NCBI RefSeq assembly: GCF_004362515.1
Contig: NZ_SNXU01000001.1
Span: forward strand, 2,108,001-2,172,000
DNA from: Actinokineospora alba
Lineage (GTDB): Bacteria; Actinomycetota; Actinomycetes; Mycobacteriales; Pseudonocardiaceae
Direction: 5' to 3'
Length of the DNA: 64,000 nucleotides
Numbering within the stretch: the stretch's first letter is position 1; the number at the start of each line of letters is the position of its first letter. The notes under the pieces are model-generated. The model was given only the letters and a program-made list of their open reading frames with translations. It did not search any database and had not been told where the DNA came from. Both the position numbers and the translations under genes were made by a program. This document shows, one piece after another, positions 17,371-26,150 of the stretch.

Positions 17371-18372
17371 ATGACCTTCTCTCCCTCACGGTCCGTCACG
17401 GTCGTGGCCGGGCTGGCGGCACTCGCCCTCGTGGGCGTGTCGGCCTGCTCGACGACCACCAACCCGCCCGCCGCTGAGCAGGGCAAGGTCTCGGTGGTCA
17501 CCTCGACCGAGGTGTGGGCGAGCGTCGTCCGGGCCGTGGGCGGCGACCTGGTGTCGGTGCGGTCGATCATCAGCGGCAGCACCGGCGACCCGCACGGCTA
17601 CGAGGCCAAGCCCGCCGACGCGGCGGCCTTCAAAGACGCCAAGCTCGCCCTCTCCAACGGCGGCGGCTACGACGACTTCTTCGCCGGCCTGGCGAGCAAC
17701 GCGGGCGGCGACCTGCGCAAGATCGTCGCGGTCGAGTTGCAGCACAAGGACGAGCACGCGCCCTCGGAGACCCAGCCCGCTGAAACCAAGCCCGCCGAGA
17801 CCAAGCCCGTTGAGACCAAGTCCGCCGAGGGCGAGCACGACCACGCCAACGAGCACGTCTGGTACGACTTCGAGACCGTCCACGGGGTCGCGGAGAAGCT
17901 CGCAGCGGAACTGGGCGCCATCGCGCCGGAACACAAGGACAAGTTCACCGCGAACGCCACCGCCTTCGGCGGCAAGCTCGAGGAACTCGAGAAGAAGGCC
18001 GAGGCCATCGGCGCGGCCAAGCCCGGCACGAAGGTCGCCGCCACCGAGCCCGTCGCCGGGCTGCTGCTGGCGCACGCGGGCCTGACCGACGCCACGCCCG
18101 AGGCCTTCGTCGAGGCCGTCGAGGAGGAGACCGACCCGCCGGCCGCCGCCATCGCGGAGACCGAGGCACTGGTCACCGGCAAGCAGGTCGCCGCGCTGAT
18201 CTACAACGAGCAGACCGAGACCCCGGTGACCAAGTCCATCAAGGACAAGGCCACGGCCGCCGGAATTCCGATCGTGACCATGACCGAGAGCCTCCCCGAG
18301 GGTGTCACCGACTACCTTGACTGGATGACGAAGCAGGTCGACTCACTCGCGGGAGCCCTGGCGAAGGCATGA
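17371..18372 (+). CDS. znuA: Zinc/manganese ABC importer substrate-binding lipoprotein (ZnuA-like)
   Basis: A metal-binding lipoprotein of 333 residues: signal LAALALVGVSAC (lipobox VSAC), then the cluster A-I solute-binding fold. Likely metal ligands are His in GDPHGYEAKP, His in NEHVWYDF, His in LLLAHAGLTD and Glu in LIYNEQTE. Between the first two lies a charged, His-bearing loop with imperfect ETKPA repeats and GEHDHANEH, typical of zinc-capturing loops in ZnuA. The ATG at 17371 has AGGAG 8 nt upstream; a GTG at 17362 is inside that ribosome binding site. The stop overlaps the ATPase start (ATGA). The metal (Zn versus Mn) rests on the His-rich loop and the Zur-like site. Confidence 0.88.
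   Translation: MTFSPSRSVTVVAGLAALALVGVSACSTTTNPPAAEQGKVSVVTSTEVWASVVRAVGGDLVSVRSIISGSTGDPHGYEAKPADAAAFKDAKLALSNGGGYDDFFAGLASNAGGDLRKIVAVELQHKDEHAPSETQPAETKPAETKPVETKSAEGEHDHANEHVWYDFETVHGVAEKLAAELGAIAPEHKDKFTANATAFGGKLEELEKKAEAIGAAKPGTKVAATEPVAGLLLAHAGLTDATPEAFVEAVEEETDPPAAAIAETEALVTGKQVAALIYNEQTETPVTKSIKDKATAAGIPIVTMTESLPEGVTDYLDWMTKQVDSLAGALAKA
17768..17830 (+). repeat. Short in-frame repeats in the znuA metal loop
   Basis: Imperfect 15-bp units encode successive AETKP / AETKP / VETKS pentapeptides in the flexible acidic loop next to the His cluster. Such units vary in number by slippage and do not disturb the fold. Confidence 0.7.
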
Positions 18373-19226
18373 CCGTAGATCGCAGCGCGCGCACGGCCAC
18401 GCCGTCCTTACCGGACGGCGTGGCCAGTGTCGTCTCCATGTCCGGGGCACGGCTGTCCTATGGCGACCGCGTGCTGTGGGACGGCCTGGACCTCGACGTG
18501 CGACCCGGCGAGTTCATCGCCGTCCTGGGCCCCAACGGGTCCGGGAAGACCAGTCTCATGCGGGTCCTGCTCGGGCTGCAGAAACTCTCCAGCGGAACCG
18601 TCCGGGTCGCGGGCGCCGCGCCCGGCAAGGGCAACCGGCGCATCGGCTACATCCCGCAGCAGCGCGCGCTCGACCCGACGCTCGCGCTGCGCGGACGCGA
18701 CCTGATCGGCCTGGGTCTCGACGGCCACCGCTGGGGCATCGGCTTCGCGGGCCGCGGCGAGCGCGCCCGCAAGGTCGACCATGCGCTGGCCGAGGTCGGG
18801 GCCACCGCGTTCGGCGACCGGCCGGTCGGGCTCCTCTCCGGCGGTGAGCAGCAGCGGCTGCGCGTCGCCCAGGCGCTGGTCAACGACCCGCGGGTGCTGC
18901 TCTGCGATGAGCCACTCCTGTCGCTCGACCTCGCGAACCAGGCAGCCGTCAGCAAGCTGATCGACGAGCGCAGGCGGGCCGCGGGCACCGCGGTGCTGTT
19001 CGTGACCCACGAGATCAACCCGATCCTGCCCCTGGTCGACCGAGTGCTGTACCTCGTCGAGGGCCGCTTCCGGGTCGGCTCGCCCGAGGAGGTCATGACC
19101 TCTCGGACGCTCACCGAGCTCTACGGCACCAAGGTCGAGGTCGTGCGCGTCGGTGGCCAGATCCACGTCATCGGCGCCCACAGCGACCTGTGCGAGGACA
19201 CCCCGCACCACCACGCGGAGCACTGA
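18369..19226 (+). CDS. znuC: Zinc/manganese ABC importer ATPase (ZnuC-like)
   Basis: A 285-residue ATPase: Walker A LGPNGSGKTSLMRVLLG, Q-loop IGYIPQQRAL, signature LLSGGEQQRLRVAQAL, Walker B VLLCDEPLLSLDL and switch His in VTHEINPI. The C-terminal tail ends in a His-rich stretch (TPHHHAEH) that could bind metal. It starts in an ATGA overlap with znuA and ends in a TGATG overlap with the permease, so all three subunits are coupled. Confidence 0.92.
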   Translation: MTVDRSARTATPSLPDGVASVVSMSGARLSYGDRVLWDGLDLDVRPGEFIAVLGPNGSGKTSLMRVLLGLQKLSSGTVRVAGAAPGKGNRRIGYIPQQRALDPTLALRGRDLIGLGLDGHRWGIGFAGRGERARKVDHALAEVGATAFGDRPVGLLSGGEQQRLRVAQALVNDPRVLLCDEPLLSLDLANQAAVSKLIDERRRAAGTAVLFVTHEINPILPLVDRVLYLVEGRFRVGSPEEVMTSRTLTELYGTKVEVVRVGGQIHVIGAHSDLCEDTPHHHAEH

Positions 19227-20065
19227 TGGACAAGTTCTTCGACTTCGGGCTGACCGCCGAGCTGCTCCGCTACGACTTCGTCGTCGCCGCCCTGTTCGCC
19301 GCGCTCGTGCTCGGCCTGCTCGCCGGGGTGCTCGGTCCGCTGATCGTCAGCCGGAACATGGCGTTCTCCGTGCACGGCACCAGCGAACTCGCCCTGACCG
19401 GCGGCGCGGCCGCCCTGCTGCTCGGCTGGGACACCGGCGGCGGCGCGCTGGCCGGGGCCATCGTCGCCGCGCTGGTCCTGGGTCTGCTGTCGCGCCGCAG
19501 TTCCGACTACGACTCGGTGATCGGGGTCGTGCTCGCCTTCGGGCTCGGCCTCGGCGTGCTGATGCTGTGGCTCTACAAGGGACGGTCGTCGAACAAGTTC
19601 GGGCTGCTCACCGGTCAGATCGTCGGCCAGGACTTCGCCAGCCTCACGCTGCTGATCGGCTGCGCGGTCGGGGTGTTCGCGGTGCTCGCGGTGATCTACC
19701 GGCCGCTCCTGTTCGCGAGCGTCGACCCGGCTGTCGCCCAGGCTCGCGGGGTGCCGACGACGATGCTGGCGCTGGTGTTCGCGGTGCTGGTCGGTGTCGC
19801 CACCGCGCTGGGTGTTCGTACCGTGGGGTCGCTGCTGGTGTTGGCGCTGATGGTCACGCCCGCGGCCGCGGCGTGTCGGGTGACGGCCAGTCCGCTGCGG
19901 GCGACGCTGCTTTCGGTGCTGTTCGCTGTCGTCTCGGCCGTTGGCGGGATTGTGCTTTCGCTGGCACCGGGGGCTCCGGTGAGCGCGTTCGTCACGGCGA
20001 TCTCGTTCTTGATCTACCTGGTCTGCTGGGGAATCAGCCGCTCGCGCCGCCAGCTAGCCCAGTAG
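19226..20065 (+). CDS. znuB: Zinc/manganese ABC importer permease (ZnuB-like)
   Basis: A 279-residue ABC-3 type membrane protein with about eight hydrophobic helices. Family landmarks are GPLIVSRNMAFSVHGTSELAL near the N-terminus (a variant of the R-xxx-xAHG coupling helix), DPAVAQARGVPTTML and LVLALMVTPAAAA toward the C-terminus. The ATG at 19226 shares a base with the znuC stop. The last 12 bp overlap the convergent DUF445 gene. Confidence 0.9.
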   Translation: MDKFFDFGLTAELLRYDFVVAALFAALVLGLLAGVLGPLIVSRNMAFSVHGTSELALTGGAAALLLGWDTGGGALAGAIVAALVLGLLSRRSSDYDSVIGVVLAFGLGLGVLMLWLYKGRSSNKFGLLTGQIVGQDFASLTLLIGCAVGVFAVLAVIYRPLLFASVDPAVAQARGVPTTMLALVFAVLVGVATALGVRTVGSLLVLALMVTPAAAACRVTASPLRATLLSVLFAVVSAVGGIVLSLAPGAPVSAFVTAISFLIYLVCWGISRSRRQLAQ

Positions 20066-21244
20066 CAACAGCACCTGCAGTTCGCCGACCAAGGCGCCGA
20101 TGGCCGCGCCCACGGCGATCAATTTCCACTCGTCCTGGCGGAACGCGGGACGCAACAGGCCCTCGTATTCCTCGCGGGTGAGGCGGTTCATCTTCTCCGC
20201 GATGGTGTTGCCGATGTCGAGGGCCCTGCTCGCGTACGGCTCGGCTTGCATCGCGGTGTGGTCGAGATAGGTCATGGCCTTGTCGGCGGCGGCGTGCTTC
20301 ATCTCCTGGAAGCGGCGCGTGCCCACGGCGACGGCGACGAACGGCTTGGCGATGCTGGCCTGCTCGTCGACGGTCTTCTGCACGATTCGCTGGATCATCG
20401 TGAGCAGCCGGTCGGACTTCGGGCCGCGCAGGATGCCGTCGATGATGTTCGGGACGGTCATGACCTCGCGGGCCACCAGGTCGCCGTACTGGCGCGCGAC
20501 TTCGAGCCTGCGGCGCTGGAAGACGCCCTGGAATGGGAAGACGCCCAGGATGCGGCGGCGTTCGCGGGGGAAGAACACCAGCTTGATGGCCAGCCAGTCG
20601 GTGATCCAGCCGATGGTCGCGCCGAAGATCGGCAGAATCAGCGGCTCGCGCGTCAGCGCCCACACGAACGTCTGCACCACGCCGAGCGCGAAGCCGAAGT
20701 AGATGCCGCAGCGGGCGATGAACGACATCTCCGGGCGCGAGATGTCGCGGGTGAGCCGGACCAGCAGCTCCTTGTCTCGCTCCAGGGCGTTCACCGCGAC
20801 CTGTTCGACGTCGAGGACCTCGCCGATGTTGGTGCGGATCTCGTGCATGATCTTGCGGACCATGACCGGCGCGCCCGCCTGGACCTGCTTGATGATCAGG
20901 TCCTGGGCCAGCACGGGCAGCATCTCCCACAGCTGCGGGTGGTAGCGCTCCATGACGTCGCGGGCGATCTCGTCGATCGTCATCAGCAGCGGGCCCTGGA
21001 TCTGCCGGGCCACCTCGTCCGGGTCAAGCCGGTCGGCGATCTCCTGCGGGTCGATGAGCTTGCCGGTGATCAGCTGCGCCGACGTCCGGATCATCCGTGC
21101 GGAGTTGCGCGGGACCACGCCCTGCCAGCCCAGGAACGGATCCCAGATGCCCACGAAGCGCAGGGGGCGGAACATCATCTCGATGGCGGCGCGCTTGGTG
21201 ATGTAGCCGATGATCGCCGCGATGAACGGCATCGACACGTACAC
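20054..21244 (-). CDS. DUF445 family membrane protein, copy 1
   Basis: A protein of at least 396 residues of the DUF445/YheB type: hydrophobic start with YITKRAAIEMMFRPL, conserved GWQGVVPRNSARM, long amphipathic helices, two central TM helices (FIARCGIYFGFALGVV and EPLILPIFGATIGWITDWLAIKLVFFP) and a C-terminal hydrophobic anchor. The family is widespread and uncharacterised. The first standard start is GTG 21244, but GGGAGG (21283-21288) precedes an in-frame CTG at 21277 whose product (MILDDFAAHW) aligns with the neighbouring paralogue; translation may begin there. It lies downstream of copy 2 on the same strand. Confidence 0.85.
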   Translation of the reverse strand: MYVSMPFIAAIIGYITKRAAIEMMFRPLRFVGIWDPFLGWQGVVPRNSARMIRTSAQLITGKLIDPQEIADRLDPDEVARQIQGPLLMTIDEIARDVMERYHPQLWEMLPVLAQDLIIKQVQAGAPVMVRKIMHEIRTNIGEVLDVEQVAVNALERDKELLVRLTRDISRPEMSFIARCGIYFGFALGVVQTFVWALTREPLILPIFGATIGWITDWLAIKLVFFPRERRRILGVFPFQGVFQRRRLEVARQYGDLVAREVMTVPNIIDGILRGPKSDRLLTMIQRIVQKTVDEQASIAKPFVAVAVGTRRFQEMKHAAADKAMTYLDHTAMQAEPYASRALDIGNTIAEKMNRLTREEYEGLLRPAFRQDEWKLIAVGAAIGALVGELQVLLLLG

Positions 21245-21290
21245 CGGCCAGTGGGCGGCGAAATCGTCGAGGATCAGGACGCCCTCCCTT

Positions 21291-21308
21291 ATCTACCTGT
21301 CGGTAGAT
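21291..21308. promoter_or_regulatory. 7-4-7 palindrome between the two DUF445 genes
   Basis: ATCTACC and GGTAGAT flank TGTC in a perfect inverted repeat placed between the stop of DUF445 copy 2 and the ribosome binding site of copy 1. The ACC/GGT core with A/T-rich ends resembles operators of TetR-family repressors in actinobacteria. A short transcript hairpin is the other reading, but there is no U-run. Confidence 0.45.
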
Positions 21309-22534
21309 TAATGCAGCACCAGCAGGACCTGCAGTTCACCCACGAGGAACCCGATGATCGCGCCGACCGCGATCAGCTTCCACTCGTCCTGTTTGAACGC
21401 GGGCCGCAGCAGGCCCTCGTACTGGATCGGGGTCAGCTGCTGGATCTGCTTGATGATCGTGTTGCGGATGTCGAGGGCGTCGGTCGCGTAGTCCTCGACG
21501 TGCCGCAGCGTGTCCGGGATGCGCTCGATCGCCTTGCGGGCGGCCTCGTGCTTCATCTCCTGGTACTTGCGTGAGCCCACCGCGGCCACCACGAACGGCT
21601 TGGCGATGCTGGTCTGGGTGTCGATCGAGCGCTGGACCTCGCGTTGGATCATCGCGTAGAGCCGGTCCGACTTGGGGCCGGTCAGCACGGCCTCCATGAC
21701 GTTGCGGACCGTCATGATCTCCTTGGCGATCAGGTCGCCGTAGTCGTGGGCGACCTCCATCCGGCGCTTCTGGAACATGCCCTGCCAGCCGACGCCGAAG
21801 AACTTCTTCGGCTGCCGCGGGAAGAAGATCATTTTGAGCGCGAGCCAGTCGGTCAGCCACCCGGTGAGCCCGCCGAAGATCGGCATGATCCACGGGTTCT
21901 TGGTCAACGCCCAGGCGACGAGCTGGACCAGCCCGATGATGAATCCGAAGTAGATGCCCGACATCGCGATGAACCGCATCTCCGGCTGCGCGGTGTCGCG
22001 AATCAGCCGGTTGAGCATGGCCTTGTCGCGCACCAGGTTGCGCACCGCCATGTCCTTGACGTCGAGCACGTCCTCGATGTTGGCGGCCAGCTCCCGCATC
22101 AACTTCTCGACGATCCGCGGCGCCTCCGCCTGCACCCGCGACAACACGAGCCGCTGCGCCTGCTGCGGCATCAGCTCCCACAGGTTGGGCTGGTACTGGG
22201 CGAGCAGCTCACGGGTGATCTCGTCCACCGCGCGGGAGATGGGTTCCCGCAGTTCCTCGGTGACCTTCTTCGGGTCGAGCCGGGCGAAGATCTCCTTCGG
22301 ATCGATCAGGTTGGTCGTCATCAACTCCATCGCGGTGGAAGCCATCCGATGCGAGTTGCGGGGGATGACACCCTGCCAGCCGAGGTAGCCGACCCCGACG
22401 AACTCCAGCGGCTTGAACATCATCTCGATGGCCGCGCGCTTGGTGATGTACCCGATGATCGCCGCGATGAACGGCATGGACACATAGACGTGCCAGTGCG
22501 CGCTGAAGTCGTCGAGAATTGCCCGCCAGTCCAC
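21308..22534 (-). CDS. DUF445 family membrane protein, copy 2
   Basis: A paralogue of the next gene downstream (408 residues here): the same YVSMPFIAAIIGYITKRAA opening, GWQGVIPRNSHRM, LTGWLTDWLALKMIFFPRQP and C-terminal VGELQVLLVLH. The GTG at 22534 (GTGGACTGGCGG) has GGAGG just upstream; an ATG at 22549 is in frame but lacks a ribosome binding site. The pair clearly arose by tandem duplication. Function is unknown; the topology suggests a cytoplasmic helical body anchored to the inner membrane. Confidence 0.87.
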   Translation of the reverse strand: MDWRAILDDFSAHWHVYVSMPFIAAIIGYITKRAAIEMMFKPLEFVGVGYLGWQGVIPRNSHRMASTAMELMTTNLIDPKEIFARLDPKKVTEELREPISRAVDEITRELLAQYQPNLWELMPQQAQRLVLSRVQAEAPRIVEKLMRELAANIEDVLDVKDMAVRNLVRDKAMLNRLIRDTAQPEMRFIAMSGIYFGFIIGLVQLVAWALTKNPWIMPIFGGLTGWLTDWLALKMIFFPRQPKKFFGVGWQGMFQKRRMEVAHDYGDLIAKEIMTVRNVMEAVLTGPKSDRLYAMIQREVQRSIDTQTSIAKPFVVAAVGSRKYQEMKHEAARKAIERIPDTLRHVEDYATDALDIRNTIIKQIQQLTPIQYEGLLRPAFKQDEWKLIAVGAIIGFLVGELQVLLVLH

Positions 22535-22643
22535 AACCCCTCCGTCCATCGCGCGAAGTGAGGATCGCACGTACCCGGAGTATCCGAACGGGTGACCGGC
22601 CCATTCTGTGACCCGGAATGCTCAGTGGAGTGAGCAGAACCAA

Positions 22644-23621
22644 TCAAGTACCCGTCGGCGAGTCCAGCGTGTAGCTGTACTTGGTCGGAGCGAGTCGGCG
22701 CTCGTCGGGAGCCCAGTCGGTCCACACGCGGAGGTTTCCGCCAGTCGTCGCGTACTCGCCGTTGTCCAGCCGCCGGACGCTGATCCGGTCGACCACGACG
22801 AGATCGGTGGGCCGGTGGTTGTGCGCGTGCGCGACCTCGTTGACGGTCAACTCGACCGCCAGTGCGTCCCGCGAACTGCCCTTCACCTCGACGTGCCGCT
22901 CCGGGCCGAGACCGACGACCCTCAAGTCATATGGCTTGCCGAGTTCCTCGACATGCGTCGCACCACGATCGAGGTAGTAGCGCGTGACTTCGCGAACCGC
23001 GTGTTGTTCGATGGCGCGCCGCAGTTTGCTGTCTTGCACGCGACGCGAGCCGCCGGGGGATTCCGTGGGTGCCATCCCGTCCAACTCGGCGAAGACCGGG
23101 AGCAGGGCGGCCGGAAACTTGGTCAGGTAGGTCTGCGCGGCCCGGATTTGGCCCGGCCGATAGAAGACGAACGGAAAGTAGAGCGACCCTCGGACACGTT
23201 CGGAGAGTTCGCGGTGAACCTCCCGCAATCGTGGTTCGACTTCGGCGAGCCGCTGTCCACCGACCGGCCGTGCCAGTCGCTTGAACTCGGCGCACGGCAT
23301 CCGCCAGCCCTGTCCGGTTGTCGCGACGCCACGGTTTCGACCTCGGGTACCGCGTGCCAACCACGAGTAGTTGTCCTCGATGGAGAGCGGGCCGGTCACG
23401 GTCGACCAGCCCACGAGGGCGGGGTAGCCGAGCAGAGTCGCGTGCCAGTGCAGGACAACGTCCCCAGGCCGGGTCTCCGTCACCAGCGTGTAGCCCCACT
23501 CTTCGCGACCCGCCGCGTTCAGCGTCGGCGCGTTGAGGTCTACGCCAAGGTCGTCGCGAACGGTGATTTCCATCCAATACCGTTCGGCGCCGTCGCCCGC
23601 CCACCAGTCGTTGATCGCCAT
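22644..23621 (-). CDS. EVE-like domain fused to DUF3883 (PD-(D/E)XK-type) protein
   Basis: A 325-residue two-domain protein. The N-terminal half has an EVE/PUA-like signature (DWWAGDGAERYWMEIT, EEWGYTLV, PGDVVLHWHA, ALVGWSTVTG), a fold that binds flipped-out modified bases. The C-terminal ~130 residues are DUF3883 (NO VEIN C-terminal): an acidic residue in YDLRVV followed by ERHVEVKGSSRDA, i.e. D-(x)n-E-x-K of a restriction-endonuclease fold. Together they suggest a modification-dependent restriction nuclease, but no helicase or methylase is adjacent. The ATG at 23621 precedes the conserved DWWAGD. It is alone between the DUF445 and MBOAT genes. Confidence 0.75.
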   Translation of the reverse strand: MAINDWWAGDGAERYWMEITVRDDLGVDLNAPTLNAAGREEWGYTLVTETRPGDVVLHWHATLLGYPALVGWSTVTGPLSIEDNYSWLARGTRGRNRGVATTGQGWRMPCAEFKRLARPVGGQRLAEVEPRLREVHRELSERVRGSLYFPFVFYRPGQIRAAQTYLTKFPAALLPVFAELDGMAPTESPGGSRRVQDSKLRRAIEQHAVREVTRYYLDRGATHVEELGKPYDLRVVGLGPERHVEVKGSSRDALAVELTVNEVAHAHNHRPTDLVVVDRISVRRLDNGEYATTGGNLRVWTDWAPDERRLAPTKYSYTLDSPTGT

Positions 23622-23648
23622 GGGGGCATGGTGTCAGCCGTCGCGGCC

Positions 23649-25082
23649 CTAGAACTGGTAATACAAAAACGGGCTGAACGTGCCCGTGGCGACCAAGATC
23701 GTGGCCCACAGGAGGCCCGGTCCCATGACCACCGCACGCAGCACTGTCGCCGTGCGGCCGCGGGAGGACTCCAGCATCGGGCCGGTGACCGGTGACGCGG
23801 GCATGAACAGGATCGCCAGGGCCACCAGCAGCACCACCAGGACCTGGTTGCCCAGCGCCGCGTCCACCTCGTCGGTGAGGCCGGAGAAGTCCGGCAGCAG
23901 CATGTGGCCGATCATCACCAGCGCCTGCCCGAGGTCGGCCGCGCGGAAGAACACCCAGCCGAACACCACCAGCGCGACCGTCAGGGCTCGGCGGCCGACG
24001 CGGCGCAGGGGGTCGGTGGGGGCGCGGTCGAGGCCGTAGCCGCGTTCGATGATCAGCAGGGCGCCGTGGAACATGCCCCACACCAGGAACGTCCAGTTCG
24101 CGCCGTGCCACAGGCCGGTCAGCACGAAGACGATGCAGAGGTTCCGGTACGTCTTCGCCGCGCCGGAACGGTTGCCGCCCAAGGGGATGTAGACGTAGTC
24201 GCGGAACCAGCGCGACAGCGACATGTGCCAGCGGCGCCAGAACTCCGTGATCGTGACCGACGAGTACGGCCGGGCGAAGTTCTCCGGCAGCCGGAAGCCG
24301 AGCATCCGGCCCAGCCCGATCGCCATGTCCGAGTACCCGGAGAAGTCGAAATACAGCTGCAAGGTGTACGTGATCGCGCCCAGCCACGCCACGGCGAAGG
24401 TCATCTGGTCGGCGGGGGTGGCGAAGCACTGCTCGACGAGCGGGCTCAGCGAGTCGGCGATGATGACTTTCTTGCACAGCCCCAAGGCGAACCGCGGGAA
24501 CCCGGACGCCACGTCGTCGAGCCGGTGGGTGCGCGGCTGGGGGAGCTGGTCGGCGATCTCCCGGTACCGCACGATCGGCCCGGCCACCAGCTGCGGGAAC
24601 ATCGCGATGTAGGTGACGAACGCGACCGGCTTGCGCAGCGCCGGGCGTTCGCCGCGGTAGATGTCGACCACGTAAGAGATGTGGTGGAACGTGTAGAACG
24701 AGATGCCGATCGGCAGCAGCAGGTGCACGACCGGGAAGTCGCCGCCGAGCAGGCGGGCGAACCCGGCCAGCTGCTCGGTCGCGAACCCCGCGTACTTCCA
24801 CACCACCAGCACCGCGACGTCGAACCCGACGACACCGAAGAGCAGCCTGCGCCGCCGCTTGCGGTTGGTGTCCTGCTCATCGGGTTCGAGGTAGTGCCCG
24901 GCGGCGAAGTTGACCACCATGCAGGCGAGCAGCAGCAGCGTCGTCGGACCCGCGCCCGCCGCGTAGAACAGCAGGCTCGCCCCGGCGACGACCCCGTTGC
25001 GCCAGTGCCTGGGGGAGAGCAGGACAGTCGCCAGGACCACGGGCGTGAAGAACCACAGGAACAACGGACTGGCGAACGACAT
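23649..25082 (-). CDS. MBOAT family O-acyltransferase (AlgI-like)
   Basis: A 477-residue polytopic membrane enzyme of the AlgI/DltB type. Signatures are PIGISFYTFHHISYVVDIYRG, ITEFWRRWHMSLSRWFRDY, YIPLGGNRSG and the catalytic His region VLTGLWHGANWTFLVWG. AlgI-type proteins pass an acyl (usually acetyl) group across the membrane to a periplasmic SGNH-hydrolase partner that modifies a polysaccharide. No such AlgJ/AlgX-like partner lies nearby, so the acceptor is unknown. Confidence 0.92.
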   Translation of the reverse strand: MSFASPLFLWFFTPVVLATVLLSPRHWRNGVVAGASLLFYAAGAGPTTLLLLACMVVNFAAGHYLEPDEQDTNRKRRRRLLFGVVGFDVAVLVVWKYAGFATEQLAGFARLLGGDFPVVHLLLPIGISFYTFHHISYVVDIYRGERPALRKPVAFVTYIAMFPQLVAGPIVRYREIADQLPQPRTHRLDDVASGFPRFALGLCKKVIIADSLSPLVEQCFATPADQMTFAVAWLGAITYTLQLYFDFSGYSDMAIGLGRMLGFRLPENFARPYSSVTITEFWRRWHMSLSRWFRDYVYIPLGGNRSGAAKTYRNLCIVFVLTGLWHGANWTFLVWGMFHGALLIIERGYGLDRAPTDPLRRVGRRALTVALVVFGWVFFRAADLGQALVMIGHMLLPDFSGLTDEVDAALGNQVLVVLLVALAILFMPASPVTGPMLESSRGRTATVLRAVVMGPGLLWATILVATGTFSPFLYYQF

Positions 25083-25148
25083 CCCTTGGCCCCCTCGACC
25101 CCACGACGCCAGCGACCCTAGCCGACCGGCGGGAACCGGCAGTCGGAA

Positions 25149-25184
25149 GCCGGGACCCGGTGAGCGTTCTCACCTGATCCCGGC
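25149..25184 (-). terminator. Hairpin terminator after rlmB
   Basis: On the minus strand a compound hairpin follows the rlmB stop: outer arms GCCGGGA/TCCCGGC, a 3x3 internal loop, inner arms GGTGAG/CTCACC and a 4-nt loop. Located between the cysS-rlmB operon and the MBOAT gene. There is no U-tract, as is common in high-GC actinobacteria. Confidence 0.65.
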
Positions 25185-25195
25185 TGCGACGTAAG

Positions 25196-26149
25196 TCAGA
25201 CGCGGCCCGCGGCCCGACGGCGGCGGGCGACCTCGGCGAGCACGACACCGGCGGCGACGGAGGCGTTGAGCGACTCCACGCCCGCCGACATCGGGATCGA
25301 GATCGTCGCGTCGCAGGCCTCCTTGACCAGGCGCGACAGGCCCCGGCCCTCGGAGCCGACCACCACGACCAGCGGCGACGTGGCCAGGTGCAGGTCGTCG
25401 AGTTCCATCGAGCCGTCGGCGTCCAACCCGATGATCATCAGGCCCTGGCTCGCCAGCGCCCGCAGCTCACGGGTGAGGTTGGTGGCGATGGCGACCGGGA
25501 TCTTCGCCGCCGTGCCCGCGCTGGTGCGCCACGCGACGGCGGTGATGCCCGCGCTGCGGCGCTGCGGGAGCAGCACCCCGTTCGCGCCGAATGCCGCCGC
25601 GGAGCGGATGACCGCGCCGAGGTTGCGGGGGTCGGTGACGCCGTCGAGCGCCACGATCAGCGGCGGCTCGTCGGTGGACCGCGCTGCCTCGAGCAGGTCG
25701 TCGGGGTGGGCGTACTCGAACGGCGGGACCTGCAGACCCAGGCCCTGGTGCATCGCCATGCCGGTCAGCCGGTCGAGCTCCGGGCGCGAGACCTCCAGCA
25801 CCGAGATGCCCCGGTCGGCGGCCATGCGCACGGCGTCGGCGACCCGGTCGTCGGTGTCGATGCCGATCGCCACGTACAGCGCCGTCGCCGGGATCTGGGC
25901 GCGCAGGCACTCCACGACCGGGTTGCGGCCCGCCACCAGCTCGCTGGTGGGCTTGTCCTTCGAGCGCTGCTCACGCTTGGCCGAGGCGTTCGCCTTGCGG
26001 TACGCGTGATGGCCGGGGCGCTCCTCGGCCTTGGGCGTCGGGCCCTTGCCCTCCAACCCCTTGCGTCGCTGACCGCCGGAGCCGACGACCGGGCCCTTCT
26101 TGGAGCCCGGCTTGCGCATCGCGCCTTGGCGTTTGGAATTGCCTGCCAC
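25196..26149 (-). CDS. rlmB: 23S rRNA (guanosine-2'-O-)methyltransferase RlmB
   Basis: A SpoU-family (SPOUT) RNA 2'-O-methyltransferase of 317 residues. A basic disordered N-terminus (~70 residues, Lys/Arg/Gly-rich) precedes the substrate-binding domain (ELVAGRNPVVECL) and the knotted catalytic domain with motif 1 LDGVTDPRNLGAVIRSA, motif 2 VVVVGSEGRGLSRLV and motif 3 SIPMSAGVESLNASVAAG. It methylates the G2251 equivalent of 23S rRNA. The GTG at 26149 lies one base after the cysS stop; the cysS-rlmB pairing is conserved in actinobacteria. Confidence 0.93.
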   Translation of the reverse strand: MAGNSKRQGAMRKPGSKKGPVVGSGGQRRKGLEGKGPTPKAEERPGHHAYRKANASAKREQRSKDKPTSELVAGRNPVVECLRAQIPATALYVAIGIDTDDRVADAVRMAADRGISVLEVSRPELDRLTGMAMHQGLGLQVPPFEYAHPDDLLEAARSTDEPPLIVALDGVTDPRNLGAVIRSAAAFGANGVLLPQRRSAGITAVAWRTSAGTAAKIPVAIATNLTRELRALASQGLMIIGLDADGSMELDDLHLATSPLVVVVGSEGRGLSRLVKEACDATISIPMSAGVESLNASVAAGVVLAEVARRRRAAGRV

Positions 26150-26150
26150 G

